Source: Gelidibacter pelagius (GTDB lineage Bacteria > Bacteroidota > Bacteroidia > Flavobacteriales > Flavobacteriaceae). From it: 64,000 bases of DNA. This document shows positions 25,182 to 32,301 of this stretch, piece by piece. The notes below the pieces were generated by a model. It had not been told where the DNA came from, searched no databases, and saw nothing but the letters and a program-made list of their open reading frames with translations. The stretch's first letter is position 1, and every line of letters starts with the position of its first letter. The translations under genes were made by a program, and so were the position numbers. The stretch is from the NCBI RefSeq assembly GCF_017581925.1, contig NZ_JAGEVG010000004.1, positions 124,001 to 188,000 on the forward strand. The letters run 5' to 3'.

Positions 25182-25233
25182 AGCCAGGCTTGGGTAAAAG
25201 GGCACGAAGTAGGCACGTTACCCACGACTGGCT
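25182..25233. other. Candidate origin of transfer (oriT)
   Basis: Nested arms AGCCAG (25182-25187) with CTGGCT (25228-25233) and GGGTAA (25192-25197) with TTACCC (25218-25223) enclose two direct copies of GGCACG (25201-25206, 25212-25217). A further small hairpin, GCAGC...GCTGC, lies just to the left. The position next to mobC and the relaxase gene is where Bacteroidota mobilizable elements carry oriT. The nick site is not identified. Confidence 0.65.
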
Positions 25234-26083
25234 AAGCTCTCCATCGTTTATTTTTCGAACTTTGGAGGTAGTCATTTAAATCATTGTATTCTGTATAGTG
25301 AACACTACAATCTATGACTTCATGTTGTGCATTATCTTGTATGAATTTTAAAGCAGTATATCCAGATTCATCGTTGTCAAAGAACACTTTTAACGTGGTG
25401 TATTTCTGTAACAATTCTTTCGTCAGTTTAACAAGAGCTGTACTATTAAGGACGATAAAATCTTCGTGAGGAATTTCGTTTTTAAGAGTGAGATAGGATA
25501 GGAAATCTGACCAAGATTCGAATAGACAAACCGTGTTAGACTTGTTCGAAATGGTGCTGATATATTTTCTTCCGTAGCATCCTTTAAAAAATTTGTTCCG
25601 GATTTCAAAGTTTCCCAAATTGTTCATGAAGCCAATTCCATAATATTCTTTTTTGTTGTCGAAGGTGTAGTGTATCTGATGGCAGTATTGCCTAACAAAA
25701 TCAATATTTAATTTCCTTTCCTCGAGATACATTAATAGATTTTTGTTCTCTATTTCAACCAATTTAAGGACGGAAAACTGTGTTTCCTTTTTCACAGGTT
25801 TTATAGGCTGATGAAATAAAAAAGAATCATTGGAAAGAATTTTGAGTGCTTCCTTTGCCGAACAATTATGTAGGTACATTATCAGATCAATAATAGTTCC
25901 TCCGATGCCAGCACCGAAATCATACCATAGATTCTTCTCGATATCCACTTTAAAAGAGGCTGTTTTTTCGTTTCGAAAAATGGAGATAAACCAAACATTA
26001 TTCCCTTGTGTTTTTTCAGGTTCCTTACCGCGTTTTTTGAGGTATGAAACGATGGCTATTTTCTTTGCTGTTTCGTAGTTCAT
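25232..26083 (-). CDS. Toprim-domain primase-like protein (zinc-finger cysteines lost)
   Basis: The 283-residue protein resembles the N-terminal part of DnaG-type primases of mobile elements: a CHC2-like region (residues 1-85, with SFKVDIEKNLWYDFGAGIGG) followed by a toprim domain with the metal motifs VCLFESWSDFLSYL (E) and VFFDNDESGYTA (D-x-D). The zinc ligands expected in the CHC2 finger are not seen, so the region is a degenerate finger. It probably makes primers or helps replication of the excised element. Its stop codon touches the oriT-like hairpin. Confidence 0.78.
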   Translation of the reverse strand: MNYETAKKIAIVSYLKKRGKEPEKTQGNNVWFISIFRNEKTASFKVDIEKNLWYDFGAGIGGTIIDLIMYLHNCSAKEALKILSNDSFLFHQPIKPVKKETQFSVLKLVEIENKNLLMYLEERKLNIDFVRQYCHQIHYTFDNKKEYYGIGFMNNLGNFEIRNKFFKGCYGRKYISTISNKSNTVCLFESWSDFLSYLTLKNEIPHEDFIVLNSTALVKLTKELLQKYTTLKVFFDNDESGYTALKFIQDNAQHEVIDCSVHYTEYNDLNDYLQSSKNKRWRA

Positions 26084-26119
26084 ATTGAGTATTGTATAGA
26101 GTTATAAAATCTTCAAAAC

Positions 26120-26327
26120 TTGATGATTTGATGATAATCTTCTTGTAGCTCAATAGTAGAGCGAGTTTCGTCCGTCATCAAGTTGTCATCAAGTCATCAA
26201 CATTTTGCTTTTTTCATCATCAAGACTTTTCTTGATGATGCTTTGATGACGTCTTTGATGACGGCAACTTCCCTTACTATTACTGGAGTTAAAGGGTATA
26301 AAGGTTACTCCGTCATCAAGTCATCAA
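26120..26327. repeat. Cluster of 11 iteron-like heptamers (TCATCAA / TTGATGA)
   Basis: Eleven copies of the 7-mer occur in ~208 bp: 26120, 26128, 26175, 26186, 26194, 26217, 26232, 26243, 26255, 26313 and 26321 (start positions). Some are in direct tandem and others inverted. The cluster fills the gap between the primase-like and helicase genes and reaches into the helicase 3' end (KNFDDLMTE). It looks like a replication origin or binding-site array. Confidence 0.72.
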
Positions 26328-27510
26328 AGTTTTTGAGTAAAAAACTTTTTGTAACCGTAAAGTATCGTCCTTTTGAGTCTATAAGAATGATTTCTCCATC
26401 ACTTAAAATGGTGAATTTGCTATAGGCAAAAGAGTTGTTTTTTCGTTCAATTTTCCAGTCATTTTGGAGCAGATTGCGTAGCTGTGTTATGTCTGTTTTT
26501 ATCCTTGTTTTGTTTAAATTATAAAGGAGATCCATAATGCTAAAATTAATTTCATCTAAGTCAAATTTCTCCATAACACTAAAGAGCAGATGCGCAATTT
26601 CTTTCTGTACTCGATTTCTGTTATTGTTAACGAGCTTAATTAGAGCTGTAGTCCGAATTTGTTCAGGAGTGAACCACATTCTTGTTTTTCTTTCATAGGT
26701 AAACTTTCTTTGTAAAGTGTAATTTAGAAAGGCCGGGATCTCCTTAATTAATTTATCTAAGAAGGCAACATCGTCAAATGACAACGTCGGCACTTTGATT
26801 ACCCAAAATCGCGTTTCGTCCGAATCAATTTTTATAAATGAATCTTCTTTGTTACTACACATTATGAATTTCCCGAAGAAATCCACCTCAAAGCGTTCTT
26901 TGCCTTTTGCTTCGATTTTATTTTTATTTGTGGTTGACAGGTATTTTATTTTTTCGGTGATTTCTTCTTTCTGAAGAAATGCCTCATCCATACCCATTAG
27001 AAGTTTATTGCCCCAATCAAGGTTGAAATTGCTGTTAAGCGAATGGCTATCTAAATAGGTCATGTTATGACCAAAAACCTCCTTGAGATATTTTAGAAAA
27101 GTACTTTTCCCGGTTGACCTTTCTTTACTGACCAAGCATAACACTGGCAAGATTTGGGTAGGCAAAACATATAGAACTTTGAAATAATCCAATCCAATCT
27201 CTATTTGTCTACCAAATATGTGCTTAAAGAATTTTAAAGTGTTTTTTATGTCTCCTTCTTTTGGCTTATGATCAATAGGAGAGTAAGTATTGTAAAAGCC
27301 ATGCTTTTCTTTTGTAAAATTAATATGATTAGGAAAACAGATGCTACCATCATATTTTGGGATATCGGACAGGTATGGTCTTCCGTGGTCTTGAATGATT
27401 GTTGTGATATCCCATTTCACAAGGGATTCATTAAACTGATCATGTAAAGTTGGCACTTGTACAACTTTATAGTAGCTGGTGCCGATTCGTAAATAGGGAA
27501 TTTTGCTCAT
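26305..27510 (-). CDS. DUF5906-type superfamily 3 helicase (replication protein)
   Basis: About 401 residues from ATG 27510; a GTG at 27543 and an ATG at 27516 are also open. The core is a P4/D5-like ATPase: VSKERSTGKSTFLKYL (Walker A), LLMGMDEAF (Walker B), then FIMCSNKED (sensor-like) and DETRFWVIKVP. DUF5906 proteins act as helicases in the replication of plasmids and integrated elements. The C-terminus is a winged-helix-like tail. Its 3' end overlaps the heptamer array. With the primase-like gene it would make a minimal replication module. Confidence 0.8.
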   Translation of the reverse strand: MSKIPYLRIGTSYYKVVQVPTLHDQFNESLVKWDITTIIQDHGRPYLSDIPKYDGSICFPNHINFTKEKHGFYNTYSPIDHKPKEGDIKNTLKFFKHIFGRQIEIGLDYFKVLYVLPTQILPVLCLVSKERSTGKSTFLKYLKEVFGHNMTYLDSHSLNSNFNLDWGNKLLMGMDEAFLQKEEITEKIKYLSTTNKNKIEAKGKERFEVDFFGKFIMCSNKEDSFIKIDSDETRFWVIKVPTLSFDDVAFLDKLIKEIPAFLNYTLQRKFTYERKTRMWFTPEQIRTTALIKLVNNNRNRVQKEIAHLLFSVMEKFDLDEINFSIMDLLYNLNKTRIKTDITQLRNLLQNDWKIERKNNSFAYSKFTILSDGEIILIDSKGRYFTVTKSFLLKNFDDLMTE

Positions 27511-27597
27511 GGACATAAGAATATTCCGTATATTCGCATACACGGTTGTTAATACTGTGTTTGGTGAAAATTATAAAAGCATAAAGCGGTGGTAGCT

Positions 27598-27888
27598 TTA
27601 TGCTTTTCTTTTATACTTAAGTTCTTTAAGAGTGTTGTCTTTATTGAAGATCTGATAATGGTGTATAAGCACACCTTTAACACCGAAGTTTTCTGTTTTA
27701 ATCTGACCTCTACTGATATAGTTGTCCACAGTTTGGACGGAACAGCGACAAATTTCTGCTACCTCTTTGCGTGTGTAGTATTTAGTAGTATAATCTTCTT
27801 TAGGTAGGTCTCTGATGTCTAAAACTATTTTCTTAAGTTCTGACATTTGCTCGAGTAGAGCGTCGTAAGGATTGTAAATAGATCTCAT
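27598..27888 (-). CDS. HTH protein of the excisionase/MerR-like type
   Basis: The 96-residue protein has a helix-turn-helix with the sequence TRKEVAEICRCSVQTVDNYI and the following wing (RGQIKTENFGVKGV), typical of the HTH_17 proteins found beside Bacteroidota element replication genes. It may be the recombination directionality factor (excisionase) or a regulator of the helicase gene 55-90 bp downstream. No direct evidence separates the two. Confidence 0.78.
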   Translation of the reverse strand: MRSIYNPYDALLEQMSELKKIVLDIRDLPKEDYTTKYYTRKEVAEICRCSVQTVDNYISRGQIKTENFGVKGVLIHHYQIFNKDNTLKELKYKRKA

Positions 27889-27931
27889 TGTGTATTGTTT
27901 TAATAGGTTTCAATACAGCAATATTATCCAG

Positions 27932-28846
27932 TTAGATATGCCTTTTACTCGAATCACTCAACTGTTGAGTTGATTTATTTCTAATAAGACTTAAATCATT
28001 AAATAAATAATTATTTTCAATGTCTGGAAGTAGCCTAATGTTGAAGTCCTGCCAGTTATTTGAATGTAAGTCTCTTTCTTTTATGTTGAAATGTGAATTA
28101 AATATTCTAAACATTGCTGAATAAGTCTTGTCTTGAGGAACATCATAATTTCTTTTGAAAAACTCGACCAAAGTTTGATAGCTCTGTAATTCTGTCAATT
28201 CAAATTTCTTGTAATCTATAGTTTTCTCTTTGGCATTATAATCTGGGAAGGATTCCAATTCTGAAATGAATAATTTAAAACCAGCTTCAATTTTATCAAT
28301 TCTTTGTTGTCTTTTTTGAGACTCCCGAGGTTTAACAATTGTTTTCTTTTTTAAATCTTCAACCTCTTTTTCTATTTTATGAGTGTTTTCACTGGTTTTA
28401 ACTAATTCCTCTTTAGTAGATTGAATTTCCTTTTTTAGGATATCCTTATTATTTGAAATCTTGTCGTATAGTATTCCCAGAGGATTACTTGGATTAAAAT
28501 CTTCCTTGAATTTATCAGACCAAAGTTTGTAATGATGTACGTAAGTAAAATACCCTGCAAGAATTATAAAAATAATCAAGACAACATTATGTGACGAGAC
28601 ATTGTCAAATTTAAATTCGGCATATAGATTATATAATAATATTGGAGCGATCAAGAAGGGAATTGAAATAATGGTTCTAATAAAATCTCTTCTTTTAGAG
28701 TGACCAGGAGAAATGTTGATTTCGGCTTCTTTGTTATCGGGAGATTTAAATGAAATAATTGATCCCCAAACATTTTTAACTAACAATCCAGAATGAAAGA
28801 AAGTAATTAGAATGAAAAGTAGTAATAAGAAGAATGTGTAATCCAT
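27932..28846 (-). CDS. Membrane-anchored coiled-coil protein of unknown function, 304 aa
   Basis: There are two or three N-terminal hydrophobic segments (residues 2-22, 55-74 and 82-102), then a charged coiled coil (about 130-180: KEIQSTKEELVKTSENTHKI) and a helical C-terminal domain that I do not recognise. It is the last gene before the right end of the element, transcribed toward the HTH gene. It may be cargo, for example an exclusion or defence factor, but nothing in the sequence decides this. Confidence 0.6.
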   Translation of the reverse strand: MDYTFFLLLLFILITFFHSGLLVKNVWGSIISFKSPDNKEAEINISPGHSKRRDFIRTIISIPFLIAPILLYNLYAEFKFDNVSSHNVVLIIFIILAGYFTYVHHYKLWSDKFKEDFNPSNPLGILYDKISNNKDILKKEIQSTKEELVKTSENTHKIEKEVEDLKKKTIVKPRESQKRQQRIDKIEAGFKLFISELESFPDYNAKEKTIDYKKFELTELQSYQTLVEFFKRNYDVPQDKTYSAMFRIFNSHFNIKERDLHSNNWQDFNIRLLPDIENNYLFNDLSLIRNKSTQQLSDSSKRHI

Positions 28847-28917
28847 GCTAAATTAGGGCTAATTAGCATAAAATTACTAAATTCGTACCAAGTAGCAAAA
28901 CATAATAGTTTGTCGAG

Positions 28918-28941
28918 ATTGTCAACCATTTTGTCAACGCA
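28918..28941. repeat. 24-bp direct repeat, right copy (candidate integrase arm site)
   Basis: Identical to 5366-5389, with the same internal TTGTCAAC pair. It ends 42 bp inside the right core at 28984. Confidence 0.65.
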
Positions 28942-28946
28942 AAATG

Positions 28947-28979
28947 AAAAGCCCCGTAAACACTGGGCTTACGGGGCTT
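28947..28979 (-). terminator. Rho-independent terminator now serving ssrA
   Basis: The arms AAGCCCCGTAA and TTACGGGGCTT enclose a short loop, and on the minus strand a TTTT run follows. It begins 5 bp after the 3' end of ssrA and lies inside the element, so the element appears to supply a new terminator for the tmRNA. Confidence 0.82.
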
Positions 28980-28983
28980 AAAA

Positions 28984-28996
28984 GTGGAGTCGGAGA
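28984..28996. repeat. Right attachment core (3' end of ssrA)
   Basis: GTGGAGTCGGAGA forms the end of the tRNA-like domain of ssrA and is identical to 5235-5247. Confidence 0.78.
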
Positions 28997-29378
28997 GAAT
29001 CGAACTCTCGTCCAAACAAGTTACCAAAGGGCTTTCTACACGTTTATTCTTTTCTTGTTTTTTCGATTGCAAGCTGGTTAAAGACAACCTACTTACAACT
29101 TAGCTTCTTTAGTTTCAAGAGCAAATCAAAGCGCTTTGCTCCCTATGTCAACATTTACGATGTCTCTGAGCTGACCGCCGCTGACCAGGGCTTTCAAGAG
29201 ACATTTAGCTTCCCTACCTAGTAGGGATTAGCAAAATCCTACTGTAATTCGGATTACGCAGCTAAAGCGTAGTTATTCTCGCCGTTTAAAAGTTTGAAAT
29301 AGTCTTTTACGTGTTTCAATTTCATTACACGACGTGCTTACCATCTAATAAATCTCGCTGTCAAAACCAGTCGACCCC
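28985..29378 (-). ncRNA. ssrA: Transfer-messenger RNA (tmRNA)
   Basis: The one-piece tmRNA is ~394 nt. On the minus strand it starts GGGGTCGACTGGTTTTGACA, and ends CGAGAGTTCGATTCTCTCCG followed by ACTCCA. The 5' GGGGUCG pairs with CGACUCC near the 3' end (one G-U pair), and the T-arm with its GTTCGAT loop is visible. The 3' CCA is not encoded. The tag frame (29283 down to 29254) reads GENNYALAA then stop, so with the charged alanine the tag is AGENNYALAA. It rescues stalled ribosomes with SmpB. The gene is intact although an element is inserted at its 3' end. Confidence 0.96.
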
Positions 29379-29381
29379 ATA

Positions 29382-29401
29382 ATTCCTGCGTAGGCAGGAA
29401 T
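29382..29401. repeat. Short perfect hairpin just upstream of ssrA
   Basis: ATTCCTGC (29382-29389) and GCAGGAAT (29394-29401) with a 4-base loop lie 3 bp before the tmRNA 5' end. The sequence resembles short palindromes scattered through flavobacterial genomes. It could affect 5' processing of the tmRNA precursor. Confidence 0.6.
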
Positions 29402-29809
29402 CTATTTATAAAAAAGATAATATTCAATATTTATGCGCTTGCCTAATCATAAGCATGTTCCCTTTCAGGTCGCGCTCTCGGCAGTCGCTCTTTTCAAGGA
29501 GCTCCAACAATGCCTCCATCGCTAACGCAGCTTGCAAAGTTACCAAAAAGTTTCTTTTAACCTTGCAACTCTGTCCAACTTATTTCAAAAATTATGCCAA
29601 CACAACTATTCATCTTGAAACATGCCATAATGACCTTAAGTATTAGAAAACTGGAAAGACAATCTAATATAATGGTAATATTTTCTTCAAACACTATAAA
29701 ATTAGAGAATTTGTAGGATAATATAGTATTGAAAATAGCTAATTTAGTATAATGAAGTAATGGGCATTAAAGACTACTTTTGCACACTTTAAACTTAAAG
29801 CTTAAAACC
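29402..29809. other. Intergenic region between ssrA and the EamA gene
   Basis: This 408-bp gap has no convincing gene. On the minus strand a promoter-like pair is visible at 29535-29568. Downstream of it, 29440-29530 is GC-richer than its surroundings and contains small inverted stretches (GCGACTGCCGAGAGCGCGAC). It may be a leader of ssrA or a degenerate repeat. Toward the right end, TACTTTTG near 29774 may be the EamA gene promoter. Confidence 0.5.
29535..29568 (-). promoter_or_regulatory. Bacteroidota-type promoter reading toward ssrA
   Basis: On the minus strand TTG (29568-29566) is followed after 23 bases by TAACTTTG (29542-29535), matching the TTG...TAnnTTTG pattern. The spacing is at the long end of the usual range. 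It would give a transcript that starts about 150 bp upstream of the tmRNA 5' end. Confidence 0.5.
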
Positions 29810-30679
29810 ATGACAAAACCAAGAGTTGCGCTTGCGATTGGTATTATTTGTATTTCAATATTTCCAATTTTGGTGAAGTTGAATTTAACACCCGGACTTA
29901 TTTCTGCGTTTTATAGAATGGCCATCGCCTCTGCTATTCTTTTGCCCTATGTGATTATCACTAAGCAGTTTAAGGTGACGTCGCGAAAAGCCTTTTGGCT
30001 CGCAGTAATTTGTGGGGTCGTTTTTGGTTTGGATGTTGGCGTCTGGAATATTGCCATTCAGGAATCGACCGCGACGCAGGCAACACTCTTGACTAATTTA
30101 TCGCCAGTTTGGGTGGGAATAGGTGCGTTTCTATTTCTAAAAGATAAACCAAAACAGAACTTTTGGACGGGTACGGTGGTGGCAATTATAGGCATGGTGC
30201 TCTTGGTAGGCTTTGAACTCTTTCTCAACTTGGATTTTAATTTGGCCTTCATTTTCGGAATCCTATCGGGAATGCTCTATGCCATTTATATGTTGACCAG
30301 CAAACGGATTTTAGGAGAACTGGAAGTCATGACATTTATGACCATTAGTTTGCTTTCTTCCGTCGTGGCATTGGGGATCTTGAGTTATGCTTTGGGAGAG
30401 CCTTTTGGTGGCTTTTCAAATGCTGGGTGGTTGGTGTTGGTTATCCAAGGCGTGGTATGTCAGCTTTTGGCATGGCTGCTCATCAGTTTTGCGACAAAGC
30501 ACATGCGAGCCACGAGAGTGTCCGTGAGTTTGTTGGGACAAGCGGTATTGGCTTCAATTCTGGCGTGGTGGTTGCTTGATGAGGAGATTTCATTACAAAT
30601 GGTAATTGGTGGATTCGTTCTGCTTTTTGGAATTAGACTAACTTTTTATGAACGGCCTTTCTTTAAAATAAATAAATAA
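29810..30679 (+). CDS. EamA/DMT-family membrane transporter
   Basis: The 289-residue protein begins at ATG 29810 (MTKPRVALAIGII); the open frame extends 10 codons upstream but lacks support. It has ten hydrophobic segments arranged as two EamA repeats of five, with the conserved YRMAIAS in the first repeat and QLLAWLLISFA in the second. Such drug/metabolite transporters export amino acids or small metabolites; the substrate is unknown. It is a single gene with a TACTTTTG promoter element about 30 bp before the start. Confidence 0.87.
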   Translation: MTKPRVALAIGIICISIFPILVKLNLTPGLISAFYRMAIASAILLPYVIITKQFKVTSRKAFWLAVICGVVFGLDVGVWNIAIQESTATQATLLTNLSPVWVGIGAFLFLKDKPKQNFWTGTVVAIIGMVLLVGFELFLNLDFNLAFIFGILSGMLYAIYMLTSKRILGELEVMTFMTISLLSSVVALGILSYALGEPFGGFSNAGWLVLVIQGVVCQLLAWLLISFATKHMRATRVSVSLLGQAVLASILAWWLLDEEISLQMVIGGFVLLFGIRLTFYERPFFKINK

Positions 30680-30862
30680 ATCTTTTTTTGATTAGCATTG
30701 AAGCTCTGTTGGATTATGTGATAGGATGGAATGGGTTTGATCTTAGATAATAAATTAAGAATAACTGATCTATAAACTAATAGAATTATAATTGGATTTA
30801 CGCAAGTGTGTAGTATACAACAAAATTAGTCACATTTCATAAATATTTTAATTAGGGAATGC

Positions 30863-30893
30863 TTGTGAAAGCTTTCAAATCGACTTATTTTCG
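30863..30893 (+). promoter_or_regulatory. Promoter for the dehydrogenase gene
   Basis: TTG (30863-30865) and, 20 bp later, TATTTTCG (30886-30893), which is one base off the TAnnTTTG consensus. A small palindrome, CCGATAACTATCGG, lies in the leader at about 30920-30934. The start codon is at 30965. Confidence 0.5.
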
Positions 30894-30964
30894 TGGAGTT
30901 ACAAAATAATAGTTTCCCTGCCGATAACTATCGGGATCGTGGAAATGCCTAATTCCATTTTTCT

Positions 30965-32167
30965 ATGAAATTTGCTCTTATCAAAGAACGTAAAAATCCG
31001 CCTGACAGACGTGTCGTATTCTCACCGGACGAATTAGTAAAGGCCCGAATGCAATTTCCACAGGCAGAGTTTATTGTGGAGTCGAGTGATATTAGAGTGT
31101 TTCCAGATTCGGCATATAGAGCCTTGGGATTTGAAGTTACTGATGATGTTTCAGATGCAGATGTCATGCTGGGAGTAAAAGAAGTACCGATGGAGGCTCT
31201 AATTCCGAATAAAAAATATTTTTTCTTTTCACATACCATCAAAAAGCAATCGTATAATCGGAGCCTGCTCCAGACGATTTTGGAAAAGAACATCGAATTG
31301 TTTGATCACGAAACCATCGTCAAACAAAGTGGCACCCGCTTGATCGGCTTTGGAAGGTACGCTGGATTGGTCGGAGCCTACAATGGATTCAGAGCCTTGG
31401 GGTTAAGAGATGGATTGTTCAATTTGCCAAAAGTTGAAACTCTAGATGATCTGAATGCTGTGAAGAGGGAATTGGATAAAATAACTATTCCACCGATTAA
31501 GATATTGCTTTCCGGGACAGGCAAAGTGGCTTATGGCGCCAAAGAAATTATAGATCACTTACAGATAAAAGAGATAAGCGATGCGCTCTATCTGACCTCA
31601 AAGTTTACAGAACCAGTATACTGTATGATCGATGTTATGGATTATAACAAACGTAAAGACGGAAGAGTAGGCTCTAAACAACAATTTTATAAAGACCCAT
31701 CAGGGTATGAAAGCAATTTCATGCCTTATGCCAAGCAGACCGACTTATTTATTGCCGGGCATTTTTATGGCAACAATGCGCCATATTTATTTACTCGAAA
31801 GGATGCAAAGTCGCCAGATTTTAATATTAGCCTCATAGCGGATATCAGTTGTGATATTGATGGACCTGTAGCATCAACCTTGAGGGCTTCAACCATTGCC
31901 AATCCTTTTTATGGCTATGATGCCCAATCGGAAAAAGAAGTGGTTTTTGATGCTGAAGATGCCATCACTGTTATGGCGGTGGACAACTTGCCTTGTGAAC
32001 TTCCAAAAGATGCCAGTGAAGGTTTTGGTGAGATGTTTTTGGAGCATGTTATTCCTGCGTTTTTCAATAATGATGAACGCGGCATTCTTAAGCGCGCCAG
32101 AATGTCCCAAAATGGGCAACTCACAAAACGGTATGAATATCTACAGGAATATGTGGATGGGAAATAG
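30965..32167 (+). CDS. Saccharopine dehydrogenase / alanine dehydrogenase-family NAD(P) oxidoreductase
   Basis: The 400-residue protein has the alanine dehydrogenase/PNT fold of lysine-forming saccharopine dehydrogenases: an N-terminal catalytic part (FALIKERKNPPDRRVVFSPD, with the conserved KERK...R), the block IGFGRYAGLVGAYNGFRALG near 120, and a nucleotide-binding region with LLSGTGKVAYGAKEI near 180. The reaction is probably NAD-linked interconversion of an amino acid adduct with a keto acid. The exact substrate (saccharopine, alanine or another) cannot be read from the sequence. It is monocistronic and complete. Confidence 0.75.
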   Translation: MKFALIKERKNPPDRRVVFSPDELVKARMQFPQAEFIVESSDIRVFPDSAYRALGFEVTDDVSDADVMLGVKEVPMEALIPNKKYFFFSHTIKKQSYNRSLLQTILEKNIELFDHETIVKQSGTRLIGFGRYAGLVGAYNGFRALGLRDGLFNLPKVETLDDLNAVKRELDKITIPPIKILLSGTGKVAYGAKEIIDHLQIKEISDALYLTSKFTEPVYCMIDVMDYNKRKDGRVGSKQQFYKDPSGYESNFMPYAKQTDLFIAGHFYGNNAPYLFTRKDAKSPDFNISLIADISCDIDGPVASTLRASTIANPFYGYDAQSEKEVVFDAEDAITVMAVDNLPCELPKDASEGFGEMFLEHVIPAFFNNDERGILKRARMSQNGQLTKRYEYLQEYVDGK

Positions 32168-32170
32168 GTA

Positions 32171-32233
32171 GTCTTCAGTTGGCAGTCTCCAGTCCTCAGG
32201 TACCAGTTGCCTATTGGCAGTTTTCAATTCTTA
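32171..32233. repeat. Degenerate heptamer array (nine units)
   Basis: Nine consecutive 7-mers of the form NNTNNCA can be read: GTCTTCA, GTTGGCA, GTCTCCA, GTCCTCA, GGTACCA, GTTGCCT, ATTGGCA, GTTTTCA, ATTCTTA. It begins 4 bp after a stop codon and ends before a terminator. Confidence 0.7.
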
Positions 32234-32248
32234 GATTAATACAAATAA

Positions 32249-32281
32249 AAAAGCCTAAAAAATTGAATTTTAGGCTTTTAT
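32249..32281. terminator. Bidirectional terminator
   Basis: The arms AAAAGCCTAAAA and TTTTAGGCTTTT surround a short loop, with A and T runs on both sides. It separates two convergent genes and can serve both. Confidence 0.85.
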
Positions 32282-32301
32282 TTATGGATCGAATCTGACG
32301 A

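Larger units (their letters stand above)
5235..28996. mobile_element. Integrative and mobilizable element (~23.8 kb) in the 3' end of ssrA
   Basis: The left edge carries a 13-bp copy (GTGGAGTCGGAGA) of the end of ssrA, and the right edge is the intact end of ssrA (28984-28996). A tyrosine recombinase gene lies just inside the left edge. The cargo includes a relaxase, MobC, ParA, replication-type genes, an excisionase-like HTH protein and several defence systems. No VirB/VirD4 or Tra secretion genes were seen, so it fits an IME mobilised by a helper rather than a self-transmissible ICE. tmRNA genes are classic integration targets for this recombinase class. Confidence 0.88.

Noticed and set aside
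5235-28996. A self-transmissible conjugative element (ICE)
   Set aside because: Relaxase and MobC are present but no VirB, Tra or coupling-protein genes were found, so it is called mobilizable only.
28863-29087. A 74-codon frame on the minus strand near the right end of the element
   Set aside because: It overlaps the 3' half of ssrA and its terminator. Its translation is that of tmRNA sequence, so it is not a gene.
29455-29646. A 63-codon frame in the gap after ssrA
   Set aside because: No ribosome site, odd composition and opposite to the visible promoter; more likely noncoding or a degenerate repeat.
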